Source of the DNA: Theristus sp. LFF4_11
Lineage: Eukaryota; Nematoda; Chromadorea; Monhysterida; Xyalidae
Reading direction: 5' to 3'
Length of the DNA: 64,000 nt
NCBI GenBank assembly: GCA_030248135.1
Contig: JASANC010005196.1
Location: forward strand, 1 to 64,000
Part shown: in pieces, positions 22,477-34,780 of the stretch
Layout of the letters: the number at the start of each line of letters is the position of its first letter
How positions within the stretch are numbered: the first letter of the stretch is position 1
Translations under genes and position numbers: made by a program
Notes under the pieces: generated by a model
Told to the model about the DNA's origin: nothing
The model's database searches: none
What the model saw: only the letters and a program-made list of their open reading frames with translations

Positions 22477-23144
22477 CACACACTCAAGTCCATTCACATT
22501 CACGATATCCGAATTCCAGCATAAAAACAATATCTGAACCCTTCAGGGGTACGATTTTCAAAAAAATTCTTTCAATCAAAACATTGTGTAATTCTGGCTT
22601 TGCATTTAAACTATAAAGTAAAAGTCGCACCTCGCATCAATAAAAGTGGCGTCTTAATTTTTTGTCTTTTTATCAACGGCATACAGACACAGAGTACACG
22701 AACGTTATCACTCCTGTTGCTAACAATCAGCAAACCACCGAGGAAAAGATGCACTGACGAAATTTGAATATTCAGTGGCATTCCAAAACGTTTGCTAATA
22801 TTGCTGTGCTTATTTCTTGCTTTTAGCGTTTGGTAAAAGTTGATGCAAAGCAAAGCAACAGGTTAAAAGTTGCAATTGCCACGCGAGGAGCCTTGGGAAA
22901 TTGTCATTTTCGAGGCTTTTGCCAAGAACAATGCGTTATTGTTATTTATTCAACGCACACGAGCAATAGTTGCAATTTTTTTATTGCGGCAAACCAAAGC
23001 TTCAGATGCAGATCTATTTTGCGAAACAAAAGAATGAGCAGCGAGCGCATATTTCTTTGACAGAAATGTTGTGGACGAAATAGCAATCTTGGTTCATAAC
23101 CACTTTTACGACCTGCATTCGTGAAATTGCAAACCCTTGAAACG
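22477..23144. other. Intergenic between GPCR-2 and the transporter
   Basis: AT-rich spacer of about 670 bp with an AATAAA-containing stretch (ATCAATAAAAG near 22637) that could be the receptor polyadenylation region. It should also hold the MFSD8-like promoter. No gene seen. Confidence 0.45.
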
Positions 23145-26100
23145 ATGGCATCCAGCGACGTGGAACGGGAGCCGCTGTTGAGCGCTCAGGAAAAACGTCA
23201 ACTGGTATGACAGACAAAACGCATTTGGCTCAGGCTCATTCGGCCTCACGACACTGAGAGAACAGTGTTATTCGGCCATTTTTTGCCTTCATTTATTTTC
23301 AACACCCAAAATGGTCTAACTGTGATGATTAGCGGTGTTTTTGGCAACTGATCAATTCTTCAGCGCCATGCAATCCGCTTGCAACGGTGTGACCGGCTGC
23401 TTGGAGTTGTTAATGTTTCAATGCTTGCACTTGTTTCAGTTCCGATCGCGATCAGCATGGCGAAGCACGGTTGAGTACATGAATCGGTGGGGCTCAGTCT
23501 GGATCGTCTGCTTTGTTGCATTCCTCAGCGGCGTATCGTTTGCCTTGTTCCTCATGTCAATTTGGCCATATCTGCTTGATGTTAGCGTTCATTATTTTTC
23601 AAAGTTGTTTTACGTTCTTGTAAACTTCTTGCATATGTTGCGTTTGCAGATGTATCCAGAAACGAGCACCGTGTTCTACAGTGTGGTCGTTGCTGCGTAC
23701 AGTCTTTGCAGGGGTAATTCGCTGGCACATTGTTCACTGAGAATCCGCTGTTAATAAACTTGCTGGCAAAGTTGCCACTGAAACGAACTGATTGTAACAC
23801 GTAATCGATTTCATAGCCAAGGTCTTAATGTTTTTACGGTCCTGTTTCATTGACTGTATAATTCGTCCCAACAAACACAAACCAGCTAATAACATAATAA
23901 AGTGTGCCAGCTTTTGGTTTGAGCACGTGTTTTTTATGAAAGCATTCCATAAATGCACAGCGCTGGCGTCACCAGTGTTTGGCTGGTGGAGCAACCAGAT
24001 TGGCAGTGTCCGTGTGCCTCTGGTCACTGGCTGTGTGTTGCTGATGCTGGGCAATGTGCTGTATGTGCTCGCAAGACTCGCCACTGGCTCAATTGCTGCC
24101 GGCGTCGTCGTGCTCTTTGCCAGGGCAGTCATGGGCATTGGCGCTGGTACGTTCACTCCATTGGTGCTCTCGAGTACACAAGTCTACAAATCAACTTGAA
24201 GAAGTAAAAAAATCAGAGTTTAAAATATTATTACTTGATTTCGTGTTGACTGACACCATTGTGTCTTTCAAAGTATCAGTACGCTGAATGTGGCTGTGAG
24301 CAGCGTGTTTTCAAGCGAACATGCGGCACTCCGTTCGGCACGCTTGCAGGCACGCAGGCGCTGACGACCGCCTACGCAGCAACCGCCATCAGTGGCGAGC
24401 AGCGTGCACGTGCAATCGCAATGTCCATGGCTGCGAACGTGTTCGGTGCTGGCCTTGGACCAGGTGACCTGATCAGCAAGTCTCACAATGCCCAACACCC
24501 AGCATGAAAAAGCCAATTAGGATGCTCACTGCATCAGTAATTGTAGCAGCACGCTAAAATGTGTCCGCACAGCTGTCCGGTGCCCTGTCCGCCAGGGCGT
24601 ACCGCGTGTTATCCTGTACCACATGGTCTCACGAAAAAAAGTGACACCACCACACTCGACGTTTGGGGAAACTTCTATTTTGGGACACGGACACCAGCAG
24701 ACTACCCAAGCAGCCGAGACACCGGGCATTTGTTCGGACCACTTTTTAGCGTGAGATTGTGATACAATAAGTTTAACGGTTCCGAAGGTGTCCAGATGAT
24801 CAGTGATACGTATTTTTGTGCAGGCTTTCAGGTTCTGTTTGCGTTCATTGGTGACGGCGTGCAGATCGCAGGGCCGATTCGACTGGACATGTACACGGCG
24901 CCGGCTGTCATGAGTTTCATCGCAATGCTCATTGCCATTCTGCTGTTGGCCACCGTGTTCACGGAAAACTACAGCAGTTTGGCAGACGCTGCACGCACTG
25001 GTGAAATTGCTTGCTGGTGTTTGTTTCGCTGAACAGAGACGCAAAGAAACGCAGGGCGGTGACAGAGCACTCTTGCAGACAGCTCACTCAGTGACAGCGA
25101 ACAACAGCAACCACTACCGAGCTTTGACACGTCTGCGATCGTGGTGATTCTGTTCGTTTGGTTTGTCGCATCATGCACAATCACAACAATTGAGGCGTAA
25201 GTGTACCGCATCGCTGATGTTGATGTCTTCAGGTTACACCTGTATCTAGATGACGTGTGTATTTTCTCTGTGTTACAGTGTAGGTATGGTGGGAAAATGT
25301 GGGGATTAGAAGAAAATGTGCGCAAAATAAAACTGAATAAACACACATTACTTCAAACAAAACAAAATGATAGAGGTTTTATGGCCATAGAATTGGCCTT
25401 CTTCCTCGATCAGCTACAGGACAAGTAACTGCCCTTCTGTTCACCTCAGGAAAACTCCGGGTGGTTCAATAAGAACCAGTCGAAAAGCAGGGGTTACATT
25501 TCTTATGTATGTGCAACAAGGAAAGCACCAATCAACTTGCGAGTTTCGTTTCTCAACTCCTGAGCATTTTATTTGTTTGCACAGGGTTATTTCGCCATAC
25601 ATGATCGTGATGTACAATTGGAACAGTCAACAAGCAATCCTGAACACGTCTGCTTTGCTTCTGATGACTGCACTGATCAGCGCTGTGCTGTTTGCCGTTT
25701 ACTCCTGGACACGACTCTGCACATAGTAATGAAACGCTAAATTTGCCTGCTTTTTGGCAAATCAGTCTAAAATTGTCGAAGTGCAACACAGTTGTAATTA
25801 CTGCTGCCAGTGACCCTCGCTGGTTTGTGCTCAGCGGTTTGTTGATGCTGGTTCTGTTTCACCTGGTCACGTTTCCATGGCCGTTCTACACTGGCAAAAT
25901 CACGTACACTATCACGCTCAATGTTGCAAGTGCGATTTTACAATATCTCACAGATTTTAATTAAGTAAAAGGGTCTTTTAAGTTACAAGAATAGTTTCCA
26001 GATACCAGTTCACCAGGAAACGAATCGATTGAGCTCCCTGGTTGCAACGACCAGTACGTTTGGTGTGAGTACAGCCCTCAGGTGCCCCTGGTCGTCGTTG

Positions 26101-26930
26101 TGCTGGCATATGCCATCTTCTTTTCGTTCGGCTTGTCAGAAACAGCAGCGCCACTTGGCGTGCTTTATGCGGCTGTCATTGGTCCGCGAAGGATGGTGAG
26201 TGCTCTTGGTGTTAGCCGTCGGGGCAACGCAAACGACTGACCGTGTTTAGTGCGCCTCTTCCGTTGTGCTGGGCGCCTGACAAAACATTCTGCGTTTTAT
26301 CTGGCATTCATAATGGCTAGACGAACATTAGATTATTAATTTTTCTACGTAAAGCCAACCCAAGCATAATGCAGTTTTTCTATTTGTTGTTTTTGTTATT
26401 CTTGTTTTTGGAATTTTAAGCGATGTTTTTAAACACAGAAAAAAATGCGGATGCATGACTATGACATCCGGCTGTCTTTCATTGACTTAGATGCAGATAT
26501 GCAGAAACACCTGCGCAACAACACATACAGATGCAGAAAAAAGTTCAATAGCAAGAAACGATTGTGCGGTCAATATGAAATAAAGTTGACTGCACAGAAG
26601 TTTTTTGCTTCTAGCTGGTTCCTGTGGATCTGCATGTGAATGTGCATTTTTGGCTGCATGTGTAAACTGCCGTGCTTTTAGGGCACAATGCAAGGCATCT
26701 ACGCACAAATGAACGCATTAGCACGAACAGTGGCGCCACTTGTGATGATGTGGCTGTTCGGCACATATGGACCGTCAGTGGCTTGGACCGTGGAGGGACT
26801 GCTGGTGCTGGTTGCATTGCTCGCTGCAGCACTCGCTTGGAAACGACTTGTTCCGTTGGAGGCATCAGTCAAAGTGAAGCGACACCTGCTCAGACGATCC
26901 ATACGCGCTCAGTCCACTATGCAATACTAG
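23145..26930 (+). CDS. mfsd8: CLN7/MFSD8-like lysosomal major facilitator transporter
   Basis: Eleven exons join without frame conflict: 23145-23204, 23440-23580, 23650-23713, 23961-24146, 24350-24463, 24824-25000, 25079-25196, 25585-25725, 25811-25929, 26002-26195 and 26682-26930, total 520 aa, close to human CLN7 (518). The N-terminus carries EREPLL, an acidic dileucine lysosomal-sorting signal as in CLN7. TM1 ends LFLMSIWPYLLD; ASPVFGWWSNQ and FARAVMGIGAG are MFS loop 2-3 and TM4 signatures; then DMYTAPAVMSF, MYNWNSQQAILNTSA and a luminal CNDQYVWCEYSP that aligns with the human Cys-containing loop. The C-terminal repeat ends MQGIYAQMNALARTVAPL. The family is lysosomal, with chloride-channel activity reported for the human protein. 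Two transposon-like repeats sit in introns. Confidence 0.92.
24551..24757. mobile_element. Short TIR element in an MFSD8-like intron
   Basis: CACGCTAAAATGTGTCCG at the left pairs with GGACCACTTTTTAGCGTGAG at the right. The inner arms CCGGTGCCCTGTCC and AGACACCGGGCAT also pair. It lies between the GTQALTT exon and the AFQVLF exon and does not code. Confidence 0.65.
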
Positions 26931-27471
26931 GTTCTCTCAAAATCGCCAGCATGCAATTTGCATCCGTCAGCCGAAAAATGGATGCAAATTGAAAATACTT
27001 GATGCAAACTTAAATGCTGGAAGGGCCAAGTTCATTCAGAATGTTAATATTTACTGTTTTTAAGGGTTTACTCCAAAAGTTTTAAGATCTTAAATTTATT
27101 TAAATAATAGTATATTTATAGAAAAATTAAAAAAATTGTCACTAAAACAAGGTTTGGTAACTTTACGGACAATTCGGAACCTGGTAACGTGGTAAGATAA
27201 ATTTAAAAAAACATTAAAAAAAAAACTTGATGATCCGTTATGCACCGCAGTCGATCCTTCATGGGTTAGTTGTTGCTTCAGAGTTATGATTTATACGATA
27301 CTACATTGAAATTAAGGTTTGAAATATCCAGAAAATTTGGGCTCAAAGGTTTGACCAAAATCTTCAGTTATTATACGGCAAAAATCTAGGCATTTGGAAC
27401 GTTCTGCAATTCAAAACAAAAAACGGCAGCATGGGCAGCTTGCACCTCCTGGGTCATCGTTTAAACATGCC
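26931..27471. other. AT-rich spacer
   Basis: Region downstream of the transporter stop, AT-rich with T/A runs. No open frame, tRNA or motif that I can support. Confidence 0.5.
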
Positions 27472-28240
27472 CGAAGTCCGGATGTCCGGAAGTCCGGAAG
27501 TCCGGAAGTCCGGAAGTCCGGAAGTCCGGAAATCCGGAAATCCGGAAGTCCGGATGTCCGGATGTCCGGAAGTCCGGAAGTCCGGAAGTCTGGAAGTCCG
27601 GAAGTCCGGAAGTCCGGCTGTCCGAAAGTCCGGAAGTCCGGAAGTCCGGAAGTCCGGAAGTCCGGAAGTCCGGAAGTCCGGATGTCCGGAAGTCCGGAAG
27701 TCCGGATGTTCGGAAGTCCGGATGTCCGGATGTCCGGAAGTCCGGAAGTCCGGAAGTCCGGAAGTCCGGAAGTCCGGAAGTCCGGATGTTCGGAAGTCCG
27801 GAAGTCCGGAAGTCCGGAAGTCTGGAAGTCCGGAAGTCCGGATGTCCGGATGTCCGGAAGTCCGGAAGTCCGGAAGTCCGGAAGTCCGGAAGTCCGGATG
27901 TCCGGAAGTCCGGAAGTCCGGAAGTCCGGAAGTCCGGAAGTCCAAAAGTCCAGAAGTCCGGAAGTCTGGATGTCCGGATGTCCGGAAGTCCGGAAGTCCG
28001 GAAGTCCGGAAGTCCGGAAATCCGGAAGTCCGGATGTCCGGATGTCCGGAAGTTCGGAAGTCCGGAAGTCCGGAAGTCCGGAAGTCCGGATGTTCGGAAG
28101 TCCGGAAGTCCGGATGTCCGGACGCCCGGAAGTCCGGAAGTCCGGAAATCCGGAAGTCCGGAAGTCCGGATGTCCGGATGTCGGGAAGTCTGGACGGAGT
28201 CCGAAAGTCCGGAAGTCCGGAAGTCCGGAAGTCCGGAAGT
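27472..28240. repeat. Minisatellite, 8-bp unit TCCGGAAG
   Basis: About 770 bp of TCCGGAAG and its variants TCCGGATG, TCCGGAAA and TTCGGAAG in 8-bp register. Since 24 is a multiple of 8, every frame on both strands reads an 8-residue repeat (for example SGSPEVRK and RTSGLPDF). Long open frames appear on both strands with no selection needed. Each unit has a CCGG site, giving roughly one CpG per 8 bp. It lies between the transporter (+) and the channel gene (-). Confidence 0.95.
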
Positions 28241-28293
28241 TTAGCACTTTAGCAGTTTAGCAGTTAGCAGTTTAGCAGTTTAGCAGTTTAGCA
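28238..28293. repeat. 8-bp tail array AGTTTAGC
   Basis: The TCCGGAAG array ends in several AGTTTAGC units (one shortened to AGTTAGC), the same terminal unit found after the AGGCTAAG array at 3178-3246. Confidence 0.85.
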
Positions 28294-28516
28294 GTACTGG
28301 AAAACGGAACAATTGGTTATCTGGCTGCTTGGCTAATTAGCTAATTTAAGTATACAAATGTTGAAACACTTTCAAACAGTGTACGATGATACCTCAAATT
28401 TTAAGATGCGAAAACATTGTGAATTAAAAAAACTGAAAAATAAAAAACGTTCAACATTATTATTGTTATATTGTTCACAGCAACAGTGTAAATAGAAAGC
28501 CAACAAAATGATGGTA

Positions 28517-31500
28517 TCAAACCGCGCCGCCCTGGCGAAAGAAACCAAACAGACAAATGAATCCCATAATGAGGAAGGCAGCGAGCGACACGTTCTCGAT
28601 GCGATCGGCGAGTCTCAGCCAGTCCATTTTTATGCGTGCCGTGCGTTCTTGTTTAGCCCACCGTGCCTCGGTGCGTTCCACGTGCGCATGCACAACACGA
28701 ATGCACGCGCGCAGACTGCACGCCAGAGCACGCTGCTCACTCTGCTGCTGCTCTCTCTTGTTGCTCGAGTCGTTCTCGTCAAACATCAGCTGGCGCACAA
28801 AAAGAACTGATTCCGTGTGTTCTTTCACAAATGTGCCGAAAAGTCTCACACATAAGGTCTACGGCCTACCCCGTTTATGAGTACCTCTAGAAGGAAGCGG
28901 AGTGTCCCAGGGCGGGAGGCCAAAAAAATTTAGAATGAGTTTTTGAAAATCAGCCGATTGATCGTGACAACTGGAGTCCTCCCTCAACCCACCGCGTTTT
29001 CTCTCTGGTTCTTTTCCCTACGGCACCGGATTTTATTAAAAAGAAATGTTGGGTTAGTTGAAGAAATACAAGTGTGTCCGGTTCCTTTTTGCAAAACTTT
29101 TCGCTGTAGCCATAAAATGACTATGAGAAGGCGGTAACATTTATTGTCGGCTGCGTTCAGAGTGCCGCGTTTTCAAGGCAGTGGCCGGTGTGTGTGCGCT
29201 GTGCGTTCTACCTGTCGCGTCGGTGTCGTGAACGTGCCGTTGCTGTTTCGGTTCGGTGTCACCGGCGAGTTGTTGTTGGCAGTGTGTGCCACCGTGCAGA
29301 CGCTCGTGCTGCCACAACGTTCGTTGTATTTGACGAGTGTCTCGTCAGCTTTCTCCGTTCGTCGCTGACTGCCGGCACGCGAGTGCACTCGTGTCATCGA
29401 GCGGCAGCTTCTCGCCAGCTCGCGGTTGTTTGGCGACTTGCATGCACAGTCAAGCTGAGCATTTGAAACCATGTAGAAACCCAAAAACAAGCTCGTCCGC
29501 AAAAAAACATTCTGGTTTCCTGAAGTTTTCATAAACAGCGAACAACGTACGATCCGAACGTGTTTCAGTGTGGAAAATCCTGAGAATTCCGTTCATTGCC
29601 ATACAACGCACATCGTACCATTGTGCATTTGCCTTTCGGTGACTTGAACTGCTGCGATGCAGATGATGTGATCAAAAACGATTTCAAAAGTGGCTCAGTT
29701 GAGTGGTCGTTTATGTTATTTCTCTCATTTTGTTTGTGCGAATGTTTTGCGACGTCGCCATTGCAAGGCTCTGCCGGCTGAAACCTGGTCAGTTTGGCAA
29801 GCCAGCGGGGCACCGGTTTGCCGTAGATGCCTTGTTTCTCAACGACAATCACCAAAGAGCTGGTCACCACTGCGGACGAAAGCAGACCAACCATGCACGA
29901 GTAGAACACAGCTGACACAAATCGAATCGAGCTTTAAATTTGTGGAAGATTTTGCCAAATAAAACCTGGAATTTCGCTCACCAATCAATGGAATACTGTC
30001 TGAAGTGCGTGGTAGTTTGTTGGATACACCGGCCTGCAGGAAAAAGATGGCCAGAATGGTCGTCAGGCCCATTTTCACCTGAAACTGCCACTTTTAAGAG
30101 CTTTCAAAACCAGTACATAGACTCAGTGTTGCAAATGTGTTGCCTTCTCTTGATGTGTGCCAGATCCAATGGAGGCCATGTGGAAGCCAACGAGGGCAGT
30201 GATGGTCAATGTGAACGATGGCATCACGAGATTGCACACGTAGAAGAACGGCTTGCGACGAATGCTCAGGGTGTACGCAAGAATTGGGAAGTAGCCGTAC
30301 GAATAGAAGATTCGAGAACGCTCCACTGTCATCGCACGCAACTCCCATTCTTCGTTCGCCAGGAAAATGGACAAGTCAACCTGAGAAAACACAAAAAAGC
30401 AATTGAAGCTCAAATGGAAATGTCAGTCATACGCTAATGCGGTTACGGACAAGAAGATTTCAGCGGTGTTTCATTAGAAATACTCCATGGACAAACTAAA
30501 ATACTTGTCCGTCGTTCGTATTGACATATTCGAGCAGCAGCCATTTTGAAATAACAAGAGGCCAATAACTTTCGCAACAAATTCAACTGAGCTGTTCACA
30601 CTGCAAATAAAATGAAATAACATACACCTTTACCTACACATAATGTTTCTTTAAACATGTCACTTTTTTGTAGAGTACAGAGCTCGCGAAAGAAGAAAGA
30701 ACGAGATCGGAATTATAAAAAAACCTATTTGACCGCCAAAAGGGAGCGCATGATTTTTGTTCATTTTGTAATAAAGTTTCGCTTGCTCTTTATTCTCCGA
30801 AATAAGTGACAGGTTTAAACAAACATACTTTACACCTTTACAGTCCAATTGAAAATTTTGGCAATCAGGCTGATAGGTCGACCGAACGAGGCTTTATTCA
30901 CACTTTTTTCTTTTTCAGAAAACGGATTATATTGTTGAGAGTTTTTTAATTTTGTTTAGTGTGTTACTCACTTATTGGATGTTAGAATGAATTTATCACT
31001 TGTGTGTCTCTTGGACTTTGTATTGTTTAGTAAAGTTTGTATTGTACTGAGGTGGTCAGGGTGGTCGGTTCAGTGAAATCACTGCGGTCTGCAAGATCAA
31101 ATGGCTCACACACACGCTCACGTTGATGTTCATGAAACAACGCGCGAGCAACAAATAGAGTACGTGCACCAGTGAATGCTTTTGGCAGCACAGCAGGCAA
31201 TTCGGTTTTAGTTCCTCTGAACTCAGTTAGCTCCACGGGTTAAATGCCGCAGCTCATAAGGTGACCAAAGATCAGCTCTATCGGTTAACTTCCAGGGCTG
31301 AAAGAGCGCATGTGTCTGCGGCGCTTGAACCACCGTAACCGGACAATGGTTATGTTTAAAGGCGCCCAAATATCCCATCACGATCAAACCACACGATTGG
31401 CCAGACACATACAAGCAGAGCGGTGTCACTCCCTCATGCGATTGCAACCAGCAGAAACAACGACTGGCCGAGAGGTTCAATGGTACGCAGCCGACACAGT

Positions 31501-32965
31501 CCAGTGCATATCACAATCATGACGGCATGCTGTTTGTGGTCGTGCGACAAAACATTGACTCGGGAGAACATCGATGTTCTTACTCCCTCTACATAATGGA
31601 TGCGTTTAAAGATTTTGCTTTCTCGACCTTTAACAAACGGTTGACTTACTACCAGTTTAGATCCACGCAAACCAGGCGCACCACGCCTTTTTTCACAAGC
31701 AAAAAGTTGACAACGTCATTAAACAGCTTAAATGAATCTGAATTTGTAAGTTTTTACATTTTCTTTTCTCAAAAAAAGCAAAAGTGTGGAGTGTGAGGAG
31801 CCTCGTTCGCCGTTGATTGACATAATTTGCAAATAAACTGTACATGCATAAAACTGCTCATCATCAGCTTCTTGCCACCCACACAGTCAGGCAAACTAAG
31901 AAGACGACAAACTTACATTGCTGCCAGATTTCCCGTACTGTAAAAGCACAAATGTGCAAGTTTCACTGGTACGTTCAGTGTACAACAACTAAAGTACATA
32001 CAATCACAATGTACAGTACATTGTACATACATAAACTTTTGCTTAAGGTGAGCAGGCAAGATTTGATCTGTTTAGTCGCCCTTATTTCAGCGCGCTCACC
32101 GTGTCGTTCATGGGGTGCAGGTCCATGTATCGGTCGTCCATATGCCAATTGGCGAGTGACAATGAGCAATTGTGTTTGTCAAATGGAAAGTAGCGCACGT
32201 CAATCTTGCACGGGAACGAGTATGAGAAATAGTAGCCTCTGAGGATACGCCCGTCGTGGTGAACGTGTGCTGGACAGTGCGAGCACGAGGGGCCGGAGGG
32301 CTCATCCTTGCTGAAAGCAGCACTTGATACACGCAACCGCAAAGCAATCATACAAACACAACGCGACTCAGCTGTACCGGTAGTAAATGTCAATCTCTGG
32401 CAGCCAAAGCAGATTGCGAATGATGAACGTCTCAGTCAAATTGTGAAAATCACGAGGATCCCATGTCATCATGGGGTCATTCCAGTACTGAAATTGCGCA
32501 AGAAATAGTGGAGTTGTATCCGAGCACAGACCGTGGCATTCCCGATTGGTGCGCTCCACTTACCATGTCGATCCATCCACATATTTTAATTGCGCTGTTC
32601 GCTTCATTCTGAAAACTTAGCGAATGGTATTCCGCCCGTTTTACAAGTGATTGAAAGCACAATTCAACTCACGACATAAAGAATGTCATAGGGCCACATG
32701 TAGACGGATACATTCACAGGGTTGCCCGTCACTTTGTCCACTGGCACGCGTGTCCGATCGTAGTTGAGCAAAAGCCGTTTGTTCAATCGTTCAATGTCCG
32801 TTTGCGGTGGCATCTCCACTCGAATTGTTCTTTGCCCTGGAAATTTCTTTTTCATTTCAAGGTGTTTTGTTGTTTGAAATGATGTGACTTACCATTTAAC
32901 GCGTTGTTATGAGCAAGCGCCAACGCAATGAACGTCAACCAATACATTATTCGTGTTATGCGCAT
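28517..32965 (-). CDS. Cys-loop ligand-gated cation channel subunit (nAChR-like, non-alpha)
   Basis: Minus-strand exons: 32965-32893 (signal peptide MRITRIMYWLTFIALALA), 32836-32673, 32608-32564, 32487-32378, 32310-32100, 30380-30144, 30078-29982, 29911 to about 29750, then the cytoplasmic loop and TM4 exons within about 29500-28517. The first seven join in phase. The ligand-binding domain has LLLNYDRTRVPV, ICGWIDMYWNDP and a canonical Cys loop, CKIDVRYFPFDKHNC (13 residues between cysteines). TM1 follows RRKPFFYVCNLVMPSF. QEK just before TM2 and LPRTSDSIPLIG after it indicate a cation pore. TM4 is DWLRLADRIENVSLAAFLIM. No vicinal-cysteine YxCC is seen in loop C, so it is not an alpha-type subunit. 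Loop-region exon borders are uncertain. One intron has a GC donor. Confidence 0.85.
30660..30842 (+). repeat. Interspersed repeat family C, copy 1 (channel intron)
   Basis: Contains CTCGCGAAAGAAGAAAGAAC and AACATACTTTACACCTTTACA, shared in order with 43200-43395 and, inverted and partial, with about 61010-61070. It lies in the 1.7-kb intron of the channel gene (32099-30381). Noncoding. Confidence 0.6.
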
Positions 32966-33975
32966 GAGGGAATGTATCTATAATTCGCTAAAATGATTGT
33001 GCATGGTTTAGATCAATGACGCCTCCACGCGTGAGTTGAGAAAAACCCGTGCCTCGCAGTTGATTGAGTTTGTACACTTTTTATTGCTATCGGTTGATTG
33101 GAACTTTGTGTGACGTAAGCAAAATTGAATAAAACGCAAGGATAACGCGTTGCGGATCAAAAAGCGCACAAGCCGAACGTTAGGTGTTGTTTGTGCGATC
33201 AACGGCACCAGAGAGCGAGCACCAGCATGTTTCCTGCGTGCATGCATGAGCGCATGCGACGCCCGCAAACGCACAGACACACACGCTTGTGCACTATTGA
33301 CATGCATGCCACGTCGTGACAAGTTGACGCGTGCAGATTCCCAAGAAAACATTGAGAACAACAAGCGGAGGGCGTCAGTTTGCACAAAATGGGCAGTGCT
33401 CGGCGTTGTTTGATTTTGATCATGAAGAGCGAGCTAATGGTCACGGTGATGCTTTTTGTATTCCGAGATATCTCTTTCAAGCAGGGAACGTTCAAAAATG
33501 GAAAGTGCGTGCGTGCGCAGCACGTGAACTCTTACATCTGACGCGGAGGTATGCATTATTAGCACGGAATGTCACACGACACAATAAAAACCGCAACATT
33601 CGCCGCAACATTGCACATTTTATTTCTGCGTTTCTGCAATTCAGTTGGCAAGCAAGTCATAATTCCCGAAGTCAAAAACATTACATGTAGGTAATAGGTT
33701 TTTTATCGTCTTTAATTGTACACGAAATGAGTCGTGAAATACCAGTATTGTTAACCATGAAAGTGTCACAGAAAAGTAAAAATGTATTGAATTATTGCAA
33801 AATGTGCCAAGTCATGCATATTTCCCAGCCATTTAATCCAGATGAAAATACTACAGATGCTGGTGAACCACAGGAACACTTGGCTCCGGTGCACATAATT
33901 GAACATAGCCCAATAATGCACCGATTTTGGTCTCACAAAGACGAAATCGCTATTATTATGTTTAAGTAAGAAATA
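32966..33975. other. Upstream region of the channel gene
   Basis: Intergenic spacer on the promoter side of the minus-strand channel gene. A run of alternating purine/pyrimidine GCATGCATGAGCGCATGC lies near 33238-33256. No gene or clear core promoter could be assigned. Confidence 0.4.
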
Positions 33976-34780
33976 CATATAGTCGGACTGGATAATTTCG
34001 GGCATTAGCTGATTGGCTGGTGGGTTACCGTAATCAGATTCAAACGCGGGCCGTTCAAATTGCACTTTGCTTTTTTAAACTTTTTAATTTTTGAGTGATT
34101 GTGTTGATGAATGTTTGGATTTTTAATGGGCAAAACTTGTTTATTATTTATGAAATACAGAAACATCAAAAAAGTACATTTTAAGGCGAATTTTTATTTT
34201 TTTTCAGAAAAAAGAACGACGGCGACGGTGATGCGCTCTCGAACCTCGAAAAGTGAATATTCATTTGAAAACCAATTGCTTTTCAAAATTTTCCCACAAA
34301 ACAAATCACCATAAACAAAATTTTTAATTAAAAATCCAACACAACAACATTTTTAGTTGTCGTCGTTGCCGTCGCCGTCGTTCTTTGTTGGAAAATGAAT
34401 TTGTGCCTTTGGAAACAGCTGTTTTTAGTTTTTCTGCATCTTTGAACTGTTTATAGACAATTTGTTGCAGTTTAACAATACAGAACAGCAGCTTTCATTC
34501 ATGGCCAAATTTTAATTTACATTTGTCACCGTCGTCGTCGTTCTTTTTTCTGAAAAAAATAATAATTCGCTTTAAACTTTACTTTTTTGATTTTTCTGCA
34601 TTTCATAAATCACAAACAAGTTTTGTCCATTAAAAATTCAAACATTCATCAACACAAACACTCAAAAATTAAAAAATTTTAAAAAGCAAAGTGCAATTTG
34701 AACGGCCCGCGTTTGAATCTGATTACGGTAACGCACCAGCCAATCAGCTAATGCCCGAAATTATCCAGTCCGACTATATG
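33976..34780. mobile_element. Long-TIR element family D, intact copy
   Basis: Left CATATAGTCGGACTGGATAA (33976) and right TTATCCAGTCCGACTATATG (ending 34780) are perfect inverses. Near-identical inverted sequence continues for about 170 bp (GGGCATTAGCTGATTGGCTG, AACGCGGGCCGTTCAAATTGC). A central second pair contains GACGGCGACGG-type runs. No transposase is encoded. The low divergence between arms implies a recent insertion. Confidence 0.88.

Noticed and set aside
27394..28260. Long ORFs (up to 288 codons) reading SGSPEVRK or RTSGLPDF repeats
   Set aside because: Open frames on both strands follow automatically from an 8-bp unit lacking stops; no start context, splice sites or domain support a protein.
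31223..31670. Two adjacent minus-strand frames (for example FCWLQSHEGVTPLCLYVSGQ) as a possible nested gene
   Set aside because: They lie in the large channel-gene intron, no family is recognisable, and no consistent start or splice pattern was found.
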